The notes under the pieces were generated by a model, which saw nothing but the letters and a program-made list of their open reading frames with translations, was not told where the DNA came from and did no database searches. Shown here piece after piece: positions 1 to 5,166 of a stretch of 5,393 nucleotides of DNA (its first letter is position 1; the number at the start of each line of letters is the position of its first letter). This DNA comes from Nostoc cf. edaphicum LEGE 07299 (GTDB lineage Bacteria > Cyanobacteriota > Cyanobacteriia > Cyanobacteriales > Nostocaceae). The position numbers were made by a program, and so were the translations under genes. Where the stretch lies: the NCBI RefSeq assembly GCF_015207245.1, contig NZ_JADEXF010000310.1, positions 1 through 5,393 on the forward strand, in the 5' to 3' direction.

Positions 1-4
1 GAAA

Positions 5-592
5 GTGACTAAAAAACAGAACACAACAGAGAACCCTGATTTGCAGTCTTCCACTGATGACACCAACTTAGAAGGGGATTTGCTTGCTCAGGTAGAAGTT
101 CAAATTGAGAAAATAGCAGAGCGACAGCGGCAAATCAGTGCTAAAGTCCAAATTCCCCACCCAGTGGAGCAAATCTGGAAAGTTCTGACAAATTATGAAG
201 CCTTACCAGATTTCCTCCCCAACCTTGCCAAGAGTTGCCTAATCGAGCATCCTGATGGTGGAATTCGACTGGAGCAAGTAGGCTCCCAACGCTTACTGAA
301 TTTCAACTTTTGTGCGCGGGTAGTTCTAGATTTGGAAGAATGCTTCCCTAAAGCAATTAATTTCCGCATGGTAGAGGGAGATTTTAAAGGCTTTTCTGGT
401 AGCTGGTGCTTAGAGCCTTATGCTTTCGGTGAGTCTTTAGGAACAAATCTGTCCTACACAATTCAAGTTTGGCCTAAACTCACTATGCCAGTGGGAATTA
501 TTGAAAATCGTCTGAGCAAAGATTTGCGGTTAAATCTTTTGGCTATTCACCAACGTGTAGAAGAATTAGCCAGCAAAGAACCGTATGTATAA
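5..592 (+). CDS. SRPBCC (START/polyketide cyclase-like) family protein
   Basis: The 195-residue product has a polar N-terminus (about residues 1-45, with many Asn, Thr, Asp and Gln) followed by a single SRPBCC helix-grip domain at about 46-188. The domain opens with the usual beta-strand and helix pattern, V-Q-I-P-H-P-V-E-Q-I-W-K-V-L-T-N-Y-E-A-L-P-D-F-L-P (48-72), and ends in the long C-terminal helix 164-190. This resembles the polyketide_cyc/COQ10-like branch, which binds hydrophobic ligands in a cavity; cyanobacteria and chloroplasts carry several of these, mostly without known ligand. No signal peptide or membrane segment is seen, so it is probably cytosolic or peripherally membrane-associated. 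The start given is a GTG at base 5, but the frame is open to the window edge and any Shine-Dalgarno would lie outside, so the true start may be upstream. Family assignment is fairly sure; the specific function is unknown. Confidence 0.8.
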   Translation: MTKKQNTTENPDLQSSTDDTNLEGDLLAQVEVQIEKIAERQRQISAKVQIPHPVEQIWKVLTNYEALPDFLPNLAKSCLIEHPDGGIRLEQVGSQRLLNFNFCARVVLDLEECFPKAINFRMVEGDFKGFSGSWCLEPYAFGESLGTNLSYTIQVWPKLTMPVGIIENRLSKDLRLNLLAIHQRVEELASKEPYV

Positions 593-600
593 CAACAACA

Positions 601-637
601 AACCATCATTCAGGTGTATTCCTGGATGATGGTTTTT
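601..637 (+). terminator. Intrinsic terminator of the SRPBCC gene, possibly bidirectional
   Basis: A 14-bp stem (601-614 with 621-634, one G-T wobble) closes a 6-base loop and runs into a T tract at 633-637, nine bases after the stop codon. Read on the other strand the same stem is followed by TGTTGTTGTT, so it may also stop transcription leaving the convergent tRNA gene, though less efficiently. Confidence 0.85.
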
Positions 638-685
638 ATTGCTACATCTCAAATAAAAGAGCTTTTGCTTTTTATTGTTTTTAAG

Positions 686-758
686 TACCCCCAGGGGAAT
701 TCGAATCCCCGTTACCTCCGTGAAAGGGAGGTGTCCTAGGCCTCTAGACGATGGGGGC
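686..758 (-). tRNA. trnE: tRNA-Glu (anticodon UUC)
   Basis: On the minus strand this 73-nt stretch folds as a full cloverleaf. The acceptor arm is GCCCCCA/TGGGGGT with a G1-U72 wobble and discriminator A. The D arm is GTCT/GGAC. The anticodon stem CCTCC/GGAGG holds loop CTTTCAC with anticodon TTC (plus-strand bases 722-724). The T arm is GGGGA/TCCCC around TTCGAAT. CCA is not encoded. It reads GAA/GAG codons. In cyanobacteria and chloroplasts, glutamyl-tRNA(Glu) is also the substrate of glutamyl-tRNA reductase, the first step of haem and chlorophyll synthesis. The A53:U61 pair described as important for that enzyme in the chloroplast tRNA is present here. The gene stands alone, convergent with the SRPBCC gene. 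Confidence 0.97.
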
Positions 759-778
759 ATCGGACTCAGACCTTTTAT

Positions 779-807
779 AAGTTAACCAATTTCCTTGCCT
801 TTGTCAA
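779..807 (-). promoter_or_regulatory. Probable sigma70-type promoter of tRNA-Glu
   Basis: Reading the minus strand, a perfect -35 box TTGACA (802-807) is followed after 17 bases by TAACTT (779-784), a weak match to the -10 consensus. Transcription would start near base 772, leaving a leader of about 14 nt before the mature tRNA 5' end. An alternative -10 TATAAA lies a few bases further on but with a 22-base spacer. Confidence 0.6.
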
Positions 808-960
808 CAGGTTTTGCCAAAAAAAGTTTGTGGCAGCTAAACTGGGTGGAAGCAAAAGCTTGAAGAAGATACAAAGATATGGAGATAAATAAAAAAATCC
901 GTAGATGCTTCTGTAGTCAGCCGCAGGGTGCGTCAGCGTTGGGCGTTGGGAATTTCGGGG
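808..960. other. Spacer between tRNA-Glu promoter and antiporter leader, no gene seen
   Basis: No convincing coding region or RNA gene is visible. It contains an A-rich run near 887-898 and a G-rich stretch (about 926-960) with a repeated GCGTTGGG motif (937-943 and 944-950, overlapping in register). The one open frame here (minus strand, 775-969) has no recognisable protein character and crosses the tRNA promoter, so it was not accepted. Confidence 0.5.
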
Positions 961-966
961 TATACA
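939..966 (+). promoter_or_regulatory. Possible promoter for the antiporter gene
   Basis: A good -10-like box TATACA (961-966) has a weak -35-like TTGGGC (939-944) 16 bases upstream. Transcription would begin near base 973 and give a leader of about 110 nt containing the three dyads described below. The -35 is poor, so this is tentative. Confidence 0.3.
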
Positions 967-1004
967 CATATCTAAAAAACGCTGAATACAGCAAGGAACA
1001 AAGG

Positions 1005-1018
1005 GTATGATGTTGTAC
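1005..1018. promoter_or_regulatory. NtcA-type pattern GTA-N8-TAC
   Basis: The sequence GTA TGATGTTG TAC matches the core consensus of the cyanobacterial nitrogen regulator NtcA, and the dyad extends to GGGTA-N8-TACCC (1003-1020). A classical class II NtcA promoter would have a TAN3T box about 22 bases downstream. None is placed well: TACGGT at 1036 is 17 bases away. If transcription starts near 973 the site would be in a repressing position. About one such match per 5 kb is expected by chance, so binding is only a possibility. Confidence 0.3.
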
Positions 1019-1019
1019 C

Positions 1020-1046
1020 CTGTAGAGTTAATATCTACGGTTTTTT
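1020..1046 (+). terminator. Terminator-like hairpin in the antiporter leader (possible attenuator)
   Basis: CTGTAGA (1020-1026) pairs with TCTACGG (1034-1040), 7 bp with one G-U pair and a 7-base loop, immediately followed by six T (1041-1046). The stem is moderate and only 3 of 7 pairs are G-C, but the arrangement is that of an intrinsic terminator lying 39 bases before the antiporter ATG. It may stop upstream transcription or act as an attenuator. TGTAGA (1021-1026) can also pair with TCTACA at 1077-1082, which would break this hairpin. Confidence 0.4.
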
Positions 1047-1051
1047 ACAAG

Positions 1052-1079
1052 AGATTTTGAAATAAATCGCTCAAAATCT
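1052..1079 (+). promoter_or_regulatory. Perfect inverted repeat just before the antiporter start codon
   Basis: AGATTTTGA (1052-1060) and TCAAAATCT (1071-1079) are perfectly complementary over 9 bp with a 10-base loop, ending five bases before the ATG. No Shine-Dalgarno is visible in this stretch, so the stem covers the region a ribosome would occupy. It could be a protein operator or a translational control hairpin. Confidence 0.4.
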
Positions 1080-1084
1080 ACAAT

Positions 1085-3004
1085 ATGGAAGCATCTTTTG
1101 AAATCACCATACAGATGGCGATCGCTGTCTTTGCAGGCATTAGCGCCCAAGTGCTGGCTGCATACCTTCGTGTACCCAGCATCGTCTTGTTATTGCTGTT
1201 GGGCATTTTGTTTGGCTCCGATGGTATAGGGCTATTGCATCCCCATTCGCTAGGCACTGGACTGGAAGTTATAGTCGCTCTAGCAACGGCAATCATTTTG
1301 TTTGAAGGCGGACTTAACTTGGATCTGCGTGAGTTAGGTAGAGTTTCAGTCAGCCTACAATTGCTCGTCACCCTCGGAACGCTAATCACCCTGCTTGGCG
1401 GGAGTATGGCTGCTCACTGGCTGGGTGAATTTCCCTGGAACATAGCTTTTCTCTATGCTTCCATAGTCGTGGTGACAGGCCCAACCGTCGTTGGCCCATT
1501 GCTCAAACAAATCAATGTAGATCGACAAGTGGCAACACTTTTGGAAGGAGAAGGGGTTTTAATTGACCCTGTAGGGGCTATCCTCGCCTTCGTTGTCCTC
1601 GATACGATTTTGAACGGCGATGCTGACCCGATCAATGCGATCGTCGGTTTACTTATACGTCTGGGTGTTGGTGCGGCAATTGGCGGTGCTGGCGGTTATT
1701 TGATGAGCTTGATTTTCAAACGCGCTGATTTTCTGTCATTCGAGCTAAAAAACTTAGCGGTGTTAGCGATACTTTGGAGCCTGTTTACCTTATCGCAAAT
1801 GATCCGCAGTGAATCGGGAGTTATGACAACAGTAGTTGCAGGGGCAGTCTTTGCTAACTCCTCAGTTCCAGAAGAACGTCTGTTACGAAGTTTTAAAGGT
1901 CAGCTAACAATTCTCAGCGTTTCGGTGCTATTTATCTTATTAGCTGCTGACCTATCCATTGCCAGTGTGTTTGCTTTGGGTTGGGGTAGTTTATTCACCG
2001 TTTTGGTACTAATGTTTGTCGTTCGCCCAATTAATATCCTCTTGTGTACCTGGAATAGTGACTTAAACTGGCGACAAAAAGTGTTTTTAAGCTGGGTTGC
2101 ACCTAGAGGAATTGTTGCTGCCTCTGTCGCTTCTTTTTTTGCAATTTCGTTGACACAGCGCGGCATTAATGGCGGTGATTCCATCAAAGCTTTAGTTTTC
2201 CTGACAATTATCACGACTGTTGTCTGCCAAGGGCTAACAGCTGGCTGGGTTGCTAGATGGCTGAAAATCACCTCCAAAGATGCAACTGGGGCAGTGATTG
2301 TGGGTTGTAATCCTTTAAGTCTTTTGATTGCTCGCTTCTTTCAAGAACGGGGAGAAAACGTGGTCATGATTGATACTGAACCCGAACGTCTTCTGGAAGC
2401 CGAGGCGCAAAATCTGCGGGTAATCGCTAGCAGTGGGCTTGATGCTGCTGTTTTGGAAGAGGCAGGCCTTGGCTCTATGGGTACTTTTTTGGCTATGACT
2501 AGTAATGGCGAGGTGAATTTTGTTTTAGCTCAACGAGCATCTGAGGAATTTAATCCGCCCCGTGTCTTAGCTGTTTTCCCCCGTAATCCGCAAGCGAGTA
2601 CCTCTGTTAGTAATAAAGTTAATCAAGCTTTTATTCCAGACTTAGCAATTAAAACTTGGAATGAATATTTGAATGATGGGCGAGTCAAGTTAGGAACAAC
2701 CACCCTAACCGAGTCAGAATTTTCTAGTCAAAATGAGCGTATCCAAGAAATGATTAAAACTGGGGCGTTGATACCCCTAGTTGTAGAACGAAAAGAACGC
2801 TTACAGGTAATGCCAGCAAAATACAAGTGGGAAATTGGCGATCGCATTATCTACTTGTTACACGATCCCAGACCTAAGCTTTTAAAACGCTTATCTGGTG
2901 CTACCCAGTCTACTCGCCTCTCTTTAGAAAAGTTAGCGGAAGTTGAAGAAGTCCCCCTCGCTAAGATATCTCAACTTTTCACTACTGACACTCCTGGGGG
3001 ATAA
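1085..3004 (+). CDS. Cation:proton antiporter (NhaP/CPA type) with C-terminal TrkA/RCK-like region
   Basis: The 639-residue product probably exchanges Na+ or K+ for H+ across the plasma or thylakoid membrane, for salt and pH balance. Residues 1 to about 395 form a Na_H_Exchanger domain of about 12-13 hydrophobic helices. Recognisable motifs are PSIVLLLLLGILFG (31-44), ILFEGGLNLDL (71-81), TGPTVVGPLL (131-140), EGEGVLIDPVGA (154-165) and WVAPRGIVAASVA (337-349), whose Arg341 matches the conserved RG of NhaP. Residues about 401-515 form a Rossmann-like TrkA_N fold (VIVG at 404-407, VVMID at 426-430). Residues about 530-595 resemble TrkA_C. The usual TDP and ND pairs of CPA1 read TGP and ID here, and the nucleotide-binding glycine motif is degenerate (GCNPLS, 407-412). 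The ATG at 1085 gives the N-terminus expected for the family; there is no clear Shine-Dalgarno. It is monocistronic. The family call is firm; the ion is not known. Confidence 0.93.
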   Translation: MEASFEITIQMAIAVFAGISAQVLAAYLRVPSIVLLLLLGILFGSDGIGLLHPHSLGTGLEVIVALATAIILFEGGLNLDLRELGRVSVSLQLLVTLGTLITLLGGSMAAHWLGEFPWNIAFLYASIVVVTGPTVVGPLLKQINVDRQVATLLEGEGVLIDPVGAILAFVVLDTILNGDADPINAIVGLLIRLGVGAAIGGAGGYLMSLIFKRADFLSFELKNLAVLAILWSLFTLSQMIRSESGVMTTVVAGAVFANSSVPEERLLRSFKGQLTILSVSVLFILLAADLSIASVFALGWGSLFTVLVLMFVVRPINILLCTWNSDLNWRQKVFLSWVAPRGIVAASVASFFAISLTQRGINGGDSIKALVFLTIITTVVCQGLTAGWVARWLKITSKDATGAVIVGCNPLSLLIARFFQERGENVVMIDTEPERLLEAEAQNLRVIASSGLDAAVLEEAGLGSMGTFLAMTSNGEVNFVLAQRASEEFNPPRVLAVFPRNPQASTSVSNKVNQAFIPDLAIKTWNEYLNDGRVKLGTTTLTESEFSSQNERIQEMIKTGALIPLVVERKERLQVMPAKYKWEIGDRIIYLLHDPRPKLLKRLSGATQSTRLSLEKLAEVEEVPLAKISQLFTTDTPGG

Positions 3005-3033
3005 AGAGAGCCGAAGCAGTACGAGGGAGAGTT

Positions 3034-3097
3034 CTTAACTTTTGAATGCGTGACTTTTGACTTGCCCAAAGGGGCTGACCTTTGACTCTTAACTTTT
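3034..3097. repeat. Degenerate short repeats in convergent spacer
   Basis: Between the stop codons of two convergent genes, CTTAACTTTT occurs at 3034-3043 and 3088-3097, and TGACTTTTGACT (3051-3062) recurs as TGACCTTTGACT (3076-3087), giving the order A-B-B'-A. This resembles the TTGACTT-rich low-complexity spacers common in Nostocales. No good terminator is visible: GCCC/GGGC (3064-3075) gives only a 4-bp stem without a T tract. Confidence 0.5.
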
Positions 3098-3099
3098 CA

Positions 3100-3756
3100 T
3101 TATCCTTGGGAAGGAATAAATTCACCTTTTGCTCCTGGCGAATTACCAATTTCTGGTTTTGGCGCTTCTTGATACATTTGCCATTCCTGCCAGAGTAAAG
3201 CAGACAAATGTACTATGGCGAGAATTAGCGTCGTTACCGAAATTAGATAACTGTGGATTGTGTAAAGGTGTTCGACGGTAATTGTGTTAATGGCTCCACC
3301 ACCAGTCAGGATTTCGCGCAGTTGCCCACCAATCAAAGGAATGGCTTCGATGGTTCCTAGCTCAATGCTGAAACGCCAGTATCCTTCCTGAGTCCAATCT
3401 AAAATCATTGCTGTCCAATCCAGCCCGATCGCACTTAGGGTTAACAAAACCACACTAATCCAAGCAGCCAGCCAACTCTTGCGAAATTGCCGACCTAAAA
3501 ACATCACCACAATTTGAATGAGAGCGATCGCAATTACTCCGTTACCAGCAATTTCATGCGCTCTCCAAAACAACCAGCCGTATGGCAGTTGTGTATTAAT
3601 CATCTTCAATGAGTTATAAGCTCCGCCTGCTGTCGGTTCATAGTAAAAAGAAAGCAAAACTCCGGTAGAGATATAAATTAAACACAGAGTCAAAATCACG
3701 ACTGATAATATCGTCGCTATTCTTCGCAAAATCTGATCGAACTGGGTGCTTTGCAT
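3100..3756 (-). CDS. Cytochrome b6-like (cytochrome b N-terminal domain) membrane protein
   Basis: The 218-residue protein has the four-helix core of cytochrome b/b6: helices at about 14-38, 62-88, 94-117 and 163-190. It carries the b6 landmarks TG-x4-FYYEPT (31-42), WTQEGYW (121-127), AIPLIGG (138-144) and the helix-D pair H168 and H183, 15 residues apart. In helix B, H67 is present, but the position 14 residues later, where cytochrome b6 has its second ligand, is Gln81 (codon CAA). So the H67-H168 haem site (b_p) looks complete and the b_n site has lost one ligand. The Cys that binds haem c_n in PetB (Cys35) aligns with Ile16. The length is close to PetB (about 215). No petD or Rieske gene is adjacent, so this is a paralogue, not the photosynthetic PetB. 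Its electron partners are unknown. A strong Shine-Dalgarno fixes the start. Confidence 0.88.
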   Translation of the reverse strand: MQSTQFDQILRRIATILSVVILTLCLIYISTGVLLSFYYEPTAGGAYNSLKMINTQLPYGWLFWRAHEIAGNGVIAIALIQIVVMFLGRQFRKSWLAAWISVVLLTLSAIGLDWTAMILDWTQEGYWRFSIELGTIEAIPLIGGQLREILTGGGAINTITVEHLYTIHSYLISVTTLILAIVHLSALLWQEWQMYQEAPKPEIGNSPGAKGEFIPSQG

Positions 3757-3764
3757 GGCTCACC

Positions 3765-3770
3765 CCTCCT
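3765..3770 (-). promoter_or_regulatory. Shine-Dalgarno of the cytochrome b6-like gene
   Basis: On the minus strand AGGAGG lies 8 bases before the ATG (3756-3754). It is the only consensus ribosome binding site in the window and it decides the start codon. Confidence 0.85.
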
Positions 3771-3856
3771 GTTCTTAACTAAGTATTTATTCTTATTACG
3801 ATTTTAGCTAAAAAATTTTAATAAATTTTACTTTTCTTATATAAAAATAAAGTTTT
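3771..3856 (-). other. AT-rich spacer upstream of the cytochrome b6-like gene
   Basis: This strongly AT-rich stretch separates two minus-strand genes. It holds a perfect 12-bp palindrome TTTTAGCTAAAA (3802-3813) and a repeated AAATTTTA (3813-3820 and 3823-3830). On the minus strand TAAAAT (3801-3806) could serve as a -10 box, but no -35 at standard distance stands out. No G+C-rich terminator follows the hydrolase gene, so read-through from it into the cytochrome gene is possible. Confidence 0.4.
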
Positions 3857-4552
3857 TTAAATCAAATACTGTACCCAAGCTTTTAAGGGTTCTGGTGAGC
3901 CATACCAAATTCCAGGACTTCTGGGAGAATGCTTGACACCTTCAATCACCAGATTTTCAGCCCCCTGCAAATGAGCAGCTTCAATGGGCGTAATCCCATC
4001 TCCCCAAGTGTTACCCTTACCACAGGTTAATTGGTAACTACTATAAGCTAACCAACTACCAGGCCGCCTTTTCCCAAAGATAGTTTTGCCAGCCACACAA
4101 ACGTAACGAACGTTTTTGTAAAAAGCTCCTGGGTAGTTATTGGTGACAAAATCTAGATTGGAACGTGTCCAGCGTTCTTGGCTAATATGGGGTGTACCCA
4201 AGGTGGTGAAAGTAGCAACCAAGGGATGCCCTTGCCAGAGAAATGGTTTGACATCACCACGTGCTAAATAGGGCTTTTCTCCCATATAAATGCGGGATAT
4301 CCAACCTCCGGCTGAGTGGCCAATTAAGTTAATTTGAGTAGCATTATGTTCACGTAATATATGCTTGATCGTGTAATCGAGTTGTTGCAGAATAAGAGTT
4401 ACGGGTCTTACTCCTAAAGTGGGGAGCCAGTCACGCCGTCGCAGTGGCACTGTAACCGTGGGAAAATCTAACTGCTGTAGGGATTGTTCTAGTTGGCGAT
4501 AAGCGATCGCACTTTCTAAATATCCAGGCAAAATAACTGTCGGTAACGGCAT
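3857..4552 (-). CDS. Alpha/beta hydrolase, lipase/esterase-like
   Basis: The protein has an alpha/beta-hydrolase fold with a visible catalytic set, numbered from the longer reading that begins at a TTG (4570). An oxyanion-type PGY lies near residue 15, after the first strand TVIL. The nucleophile elbow is GHSAGG (84-89) with Ser86, the acid is probably Asp191 in WGDGITP, and the base is His214 in VKHSPR. Such enzymes hydrolyse esters, often lipids; cyanobacteria and chloroplasts share this type, but the substrate is unknown. There is no signal peptide or membrane helix, so it is likely cytosolic or peripheral. I prefer the ATG at 4552, giving 231 residues beginning M-P-L-P-T-V-I-L-P-G-Y, because the family usually begins just before this first strand and TTG starts are rare. 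Neither start has a clear Shine-Dalgarno. The cytochrome b6-like gene follows on the same strand after about 100 bases, so co-transcription is possible. Confidence 0.88.
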   Translation of the reverse strand: MPLPTVILPGYLESAIAYRQLEQSLQQLDFPTVTVPLRRRDWLPTLGVRPVTLILQQLDYTIKHILREHNATQINLIGHSAGGWISRIYMGEKPYLARGDVKPFLWQGHPLVATFTTLGTPHISQERWTRSNLDFVTNNYPGAFYKNVRYVCVAGKTIFGKRRPGSWLAYSSYQLTCGKGNTWGDGITPIEAAHLQGAENLVIEGVKHSPRSPGIWYGSPEPLKAWVQYLI

Positions 4553-4895
4553 TTGAAATTTTGGATACAATAATTGAGGGTTTGAACTTTTGTGACGAAG
4601 AAGTAGTCATATTCAGGAGCTAGAATTGCGATCGCCTGACTCACCGCTTAGAGAAAAAACCAATAGCTTTGGTGGAATTTAAGGCTAGAATGTCAATAAA
4701 ATTGTACAGTTTGCAACAGTTTGAGGGGCTGCTGATGTGGTAGTATTTTCAAATAGGCCCAGTCTCAGGTAAACACGTGTGTCATCTGTTACAGAAGTGT
4801 AGTTGACTGAAAAAGAGTTGAAAAAAACAACGCAACTTCGGCAGATGTTTTGATGTATTTAAAGTTGTGCGTTTACTTAAACTTTATAAAACTCC

Positions 4896-4964
4896 CAGAT
4901 ATTAATTTTAATTGTGTGCATCATAAAAATAAAAAATCAAAAGTAGTAATTTTTCAAATATCTG
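4896..4964. repeat. Inverted repeat CAGATATT / AATATCTG
   Basis: Two perfect 8-bp arms (4896-4903 and 4957-4964) flank a 53-base AT-rich interior. The spacing makes a simple hairpin weak; the two arms might be separate half-sites or a coincidence of AT-rich DNA. Confidence 0.3.
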
Positions 4965-5028
4965 TTTAGCAAGCTCGAATTTTGAAAATATGATACAGCG
5001 TCATTGATTAATTAAAAACTTGAATAAA

Positions 5029-5054
5029 TGGCAATTTTGGCGTTTTGATTGCCA
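5029..5054. repeat. Inverted repeat TGGCAAT / ATTGCCA
   Basis: Perfect 7-bp arms (5029-5035 and 5048-5054) with a 12-base interior could form a small hairpin. No T tract follows, so it is not a terminator. It lies about 110 bases before the last start codon. Confidence 0.35.
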
Positions 5055-5088
5055 GCAGAGGAAGTTATTATTTCCTTATGAAGAACGC

Positions 5089-5104
5089 ATATCTTGCAAG
5101 ATAT
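5089..5104. promoter_or_regulatory. Perfect 16-bp palindrome, candidate operator
   Basis: ATATCTTGCAAGATAT is perfectly self-complementary, 62 bases before the ATG at 5167, and a further TTGCAA half overlaps its end (5104-5109). It is centred 24 bases before the -10-like box at 5121, where a -35 element would lie. This is the geometry expected for a dimeric regulator controlling the downstream gene. The regulator is unknown. Confidence 0.45.
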
Positions 5105-5120
5105 TGCAATGCCGGAAAGA

Positions 5121-5126
5121 TAAAAT
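5121..5126 (+). promoter_or_regulatory. Possible -10 box for the last gene
   Basis: TAAAAT matches the -10 consensus at five of six bases and lies 40 bases before the ATG. No -35 box sits at 16-18 bases; the palindrome 5089-5104 occupies that space, which suggests an activator-dependent promoter if this is real. Confidence 0.35.
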
Positions 5127-5166
5127 CGCTAGTCAACTGTAACTGAGTGAGTGAACGATAACAGCT

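Larger units (their letters stand above)
4571..5166. other. About 600-base AT-rich spacer between divergent genes
   Basis: No gene longer than about 25 codons with coding character is seen on either strand. The region must hold the divergent promoters of the hydrolase (-) and the last gene (+). It contains a HIP1 site (4628), a tandem ACAGTTTG (4706-4713 and 4716-4723, one helical turn apart), the palindrome ACACGTGT (4773-4780), a TATAAA (4885-4890), and several inverted repeats listed separately. No known RNA family was recognised, but a small RNA cannot be excluded. Confidence 0.5.

Noticed and set aside
646..680. AAAAAGC/GCTCTTTT hairpin on the minus strand as tRNA terminator
   Set aside because: The stem needs a bulge and is nearly all A-T; the stronger stem at 601-634 is a better candidate for stopping tRNA transcription.
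686..758. tRNA-Glu as an attachment site of an integrated element
   Set aside because: No integrase, no repeated tRNA 3' end elsewhere in the window, and neighbours look native with HIP1 sites.
566..760. Minus-strand open frame of 64 codons
   Set aside because: It overlaps the tRNA-Glu gene and its terminator; the translated tRNA explains the apparent frame.
775..969. Minus-strand open frame of 64 codons
   Set aside because: It covers the tRNA promoter, and its product shows no domain, no ribosome binding site and no coding character.
1078..2277. Three minus-strand open frames (1078-1389, 1453-1635, 1900-2277)
   Set aside because: They are antisense to the antiporter, whose long frame and family motifs account for the coding signal.
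3064..3075. GCCC/GGGC hairpin as a terminator between convergent genes
   Set aside because: The stem is only 4 bp and no T tract follows on either strand.
4690..4743. 17-codon plus-strand frame in the long spacer
   Set aside because: It has no ribosome binding site and no conserved features; expected by chance.
4803..4808. TTGACT as a -35 box in the long spacer
   Set aside because: No acceptable -10 sequence at 15-19 bases downstream.
5078..5146. 22-codon plus-strand frame ATG...TGA before the last gene
   Set aside because: It is very short, spans the palindrome and the -10-like box, and its possible AGAGGAAG ribosome site is too far away; a leader peptide is not supported.
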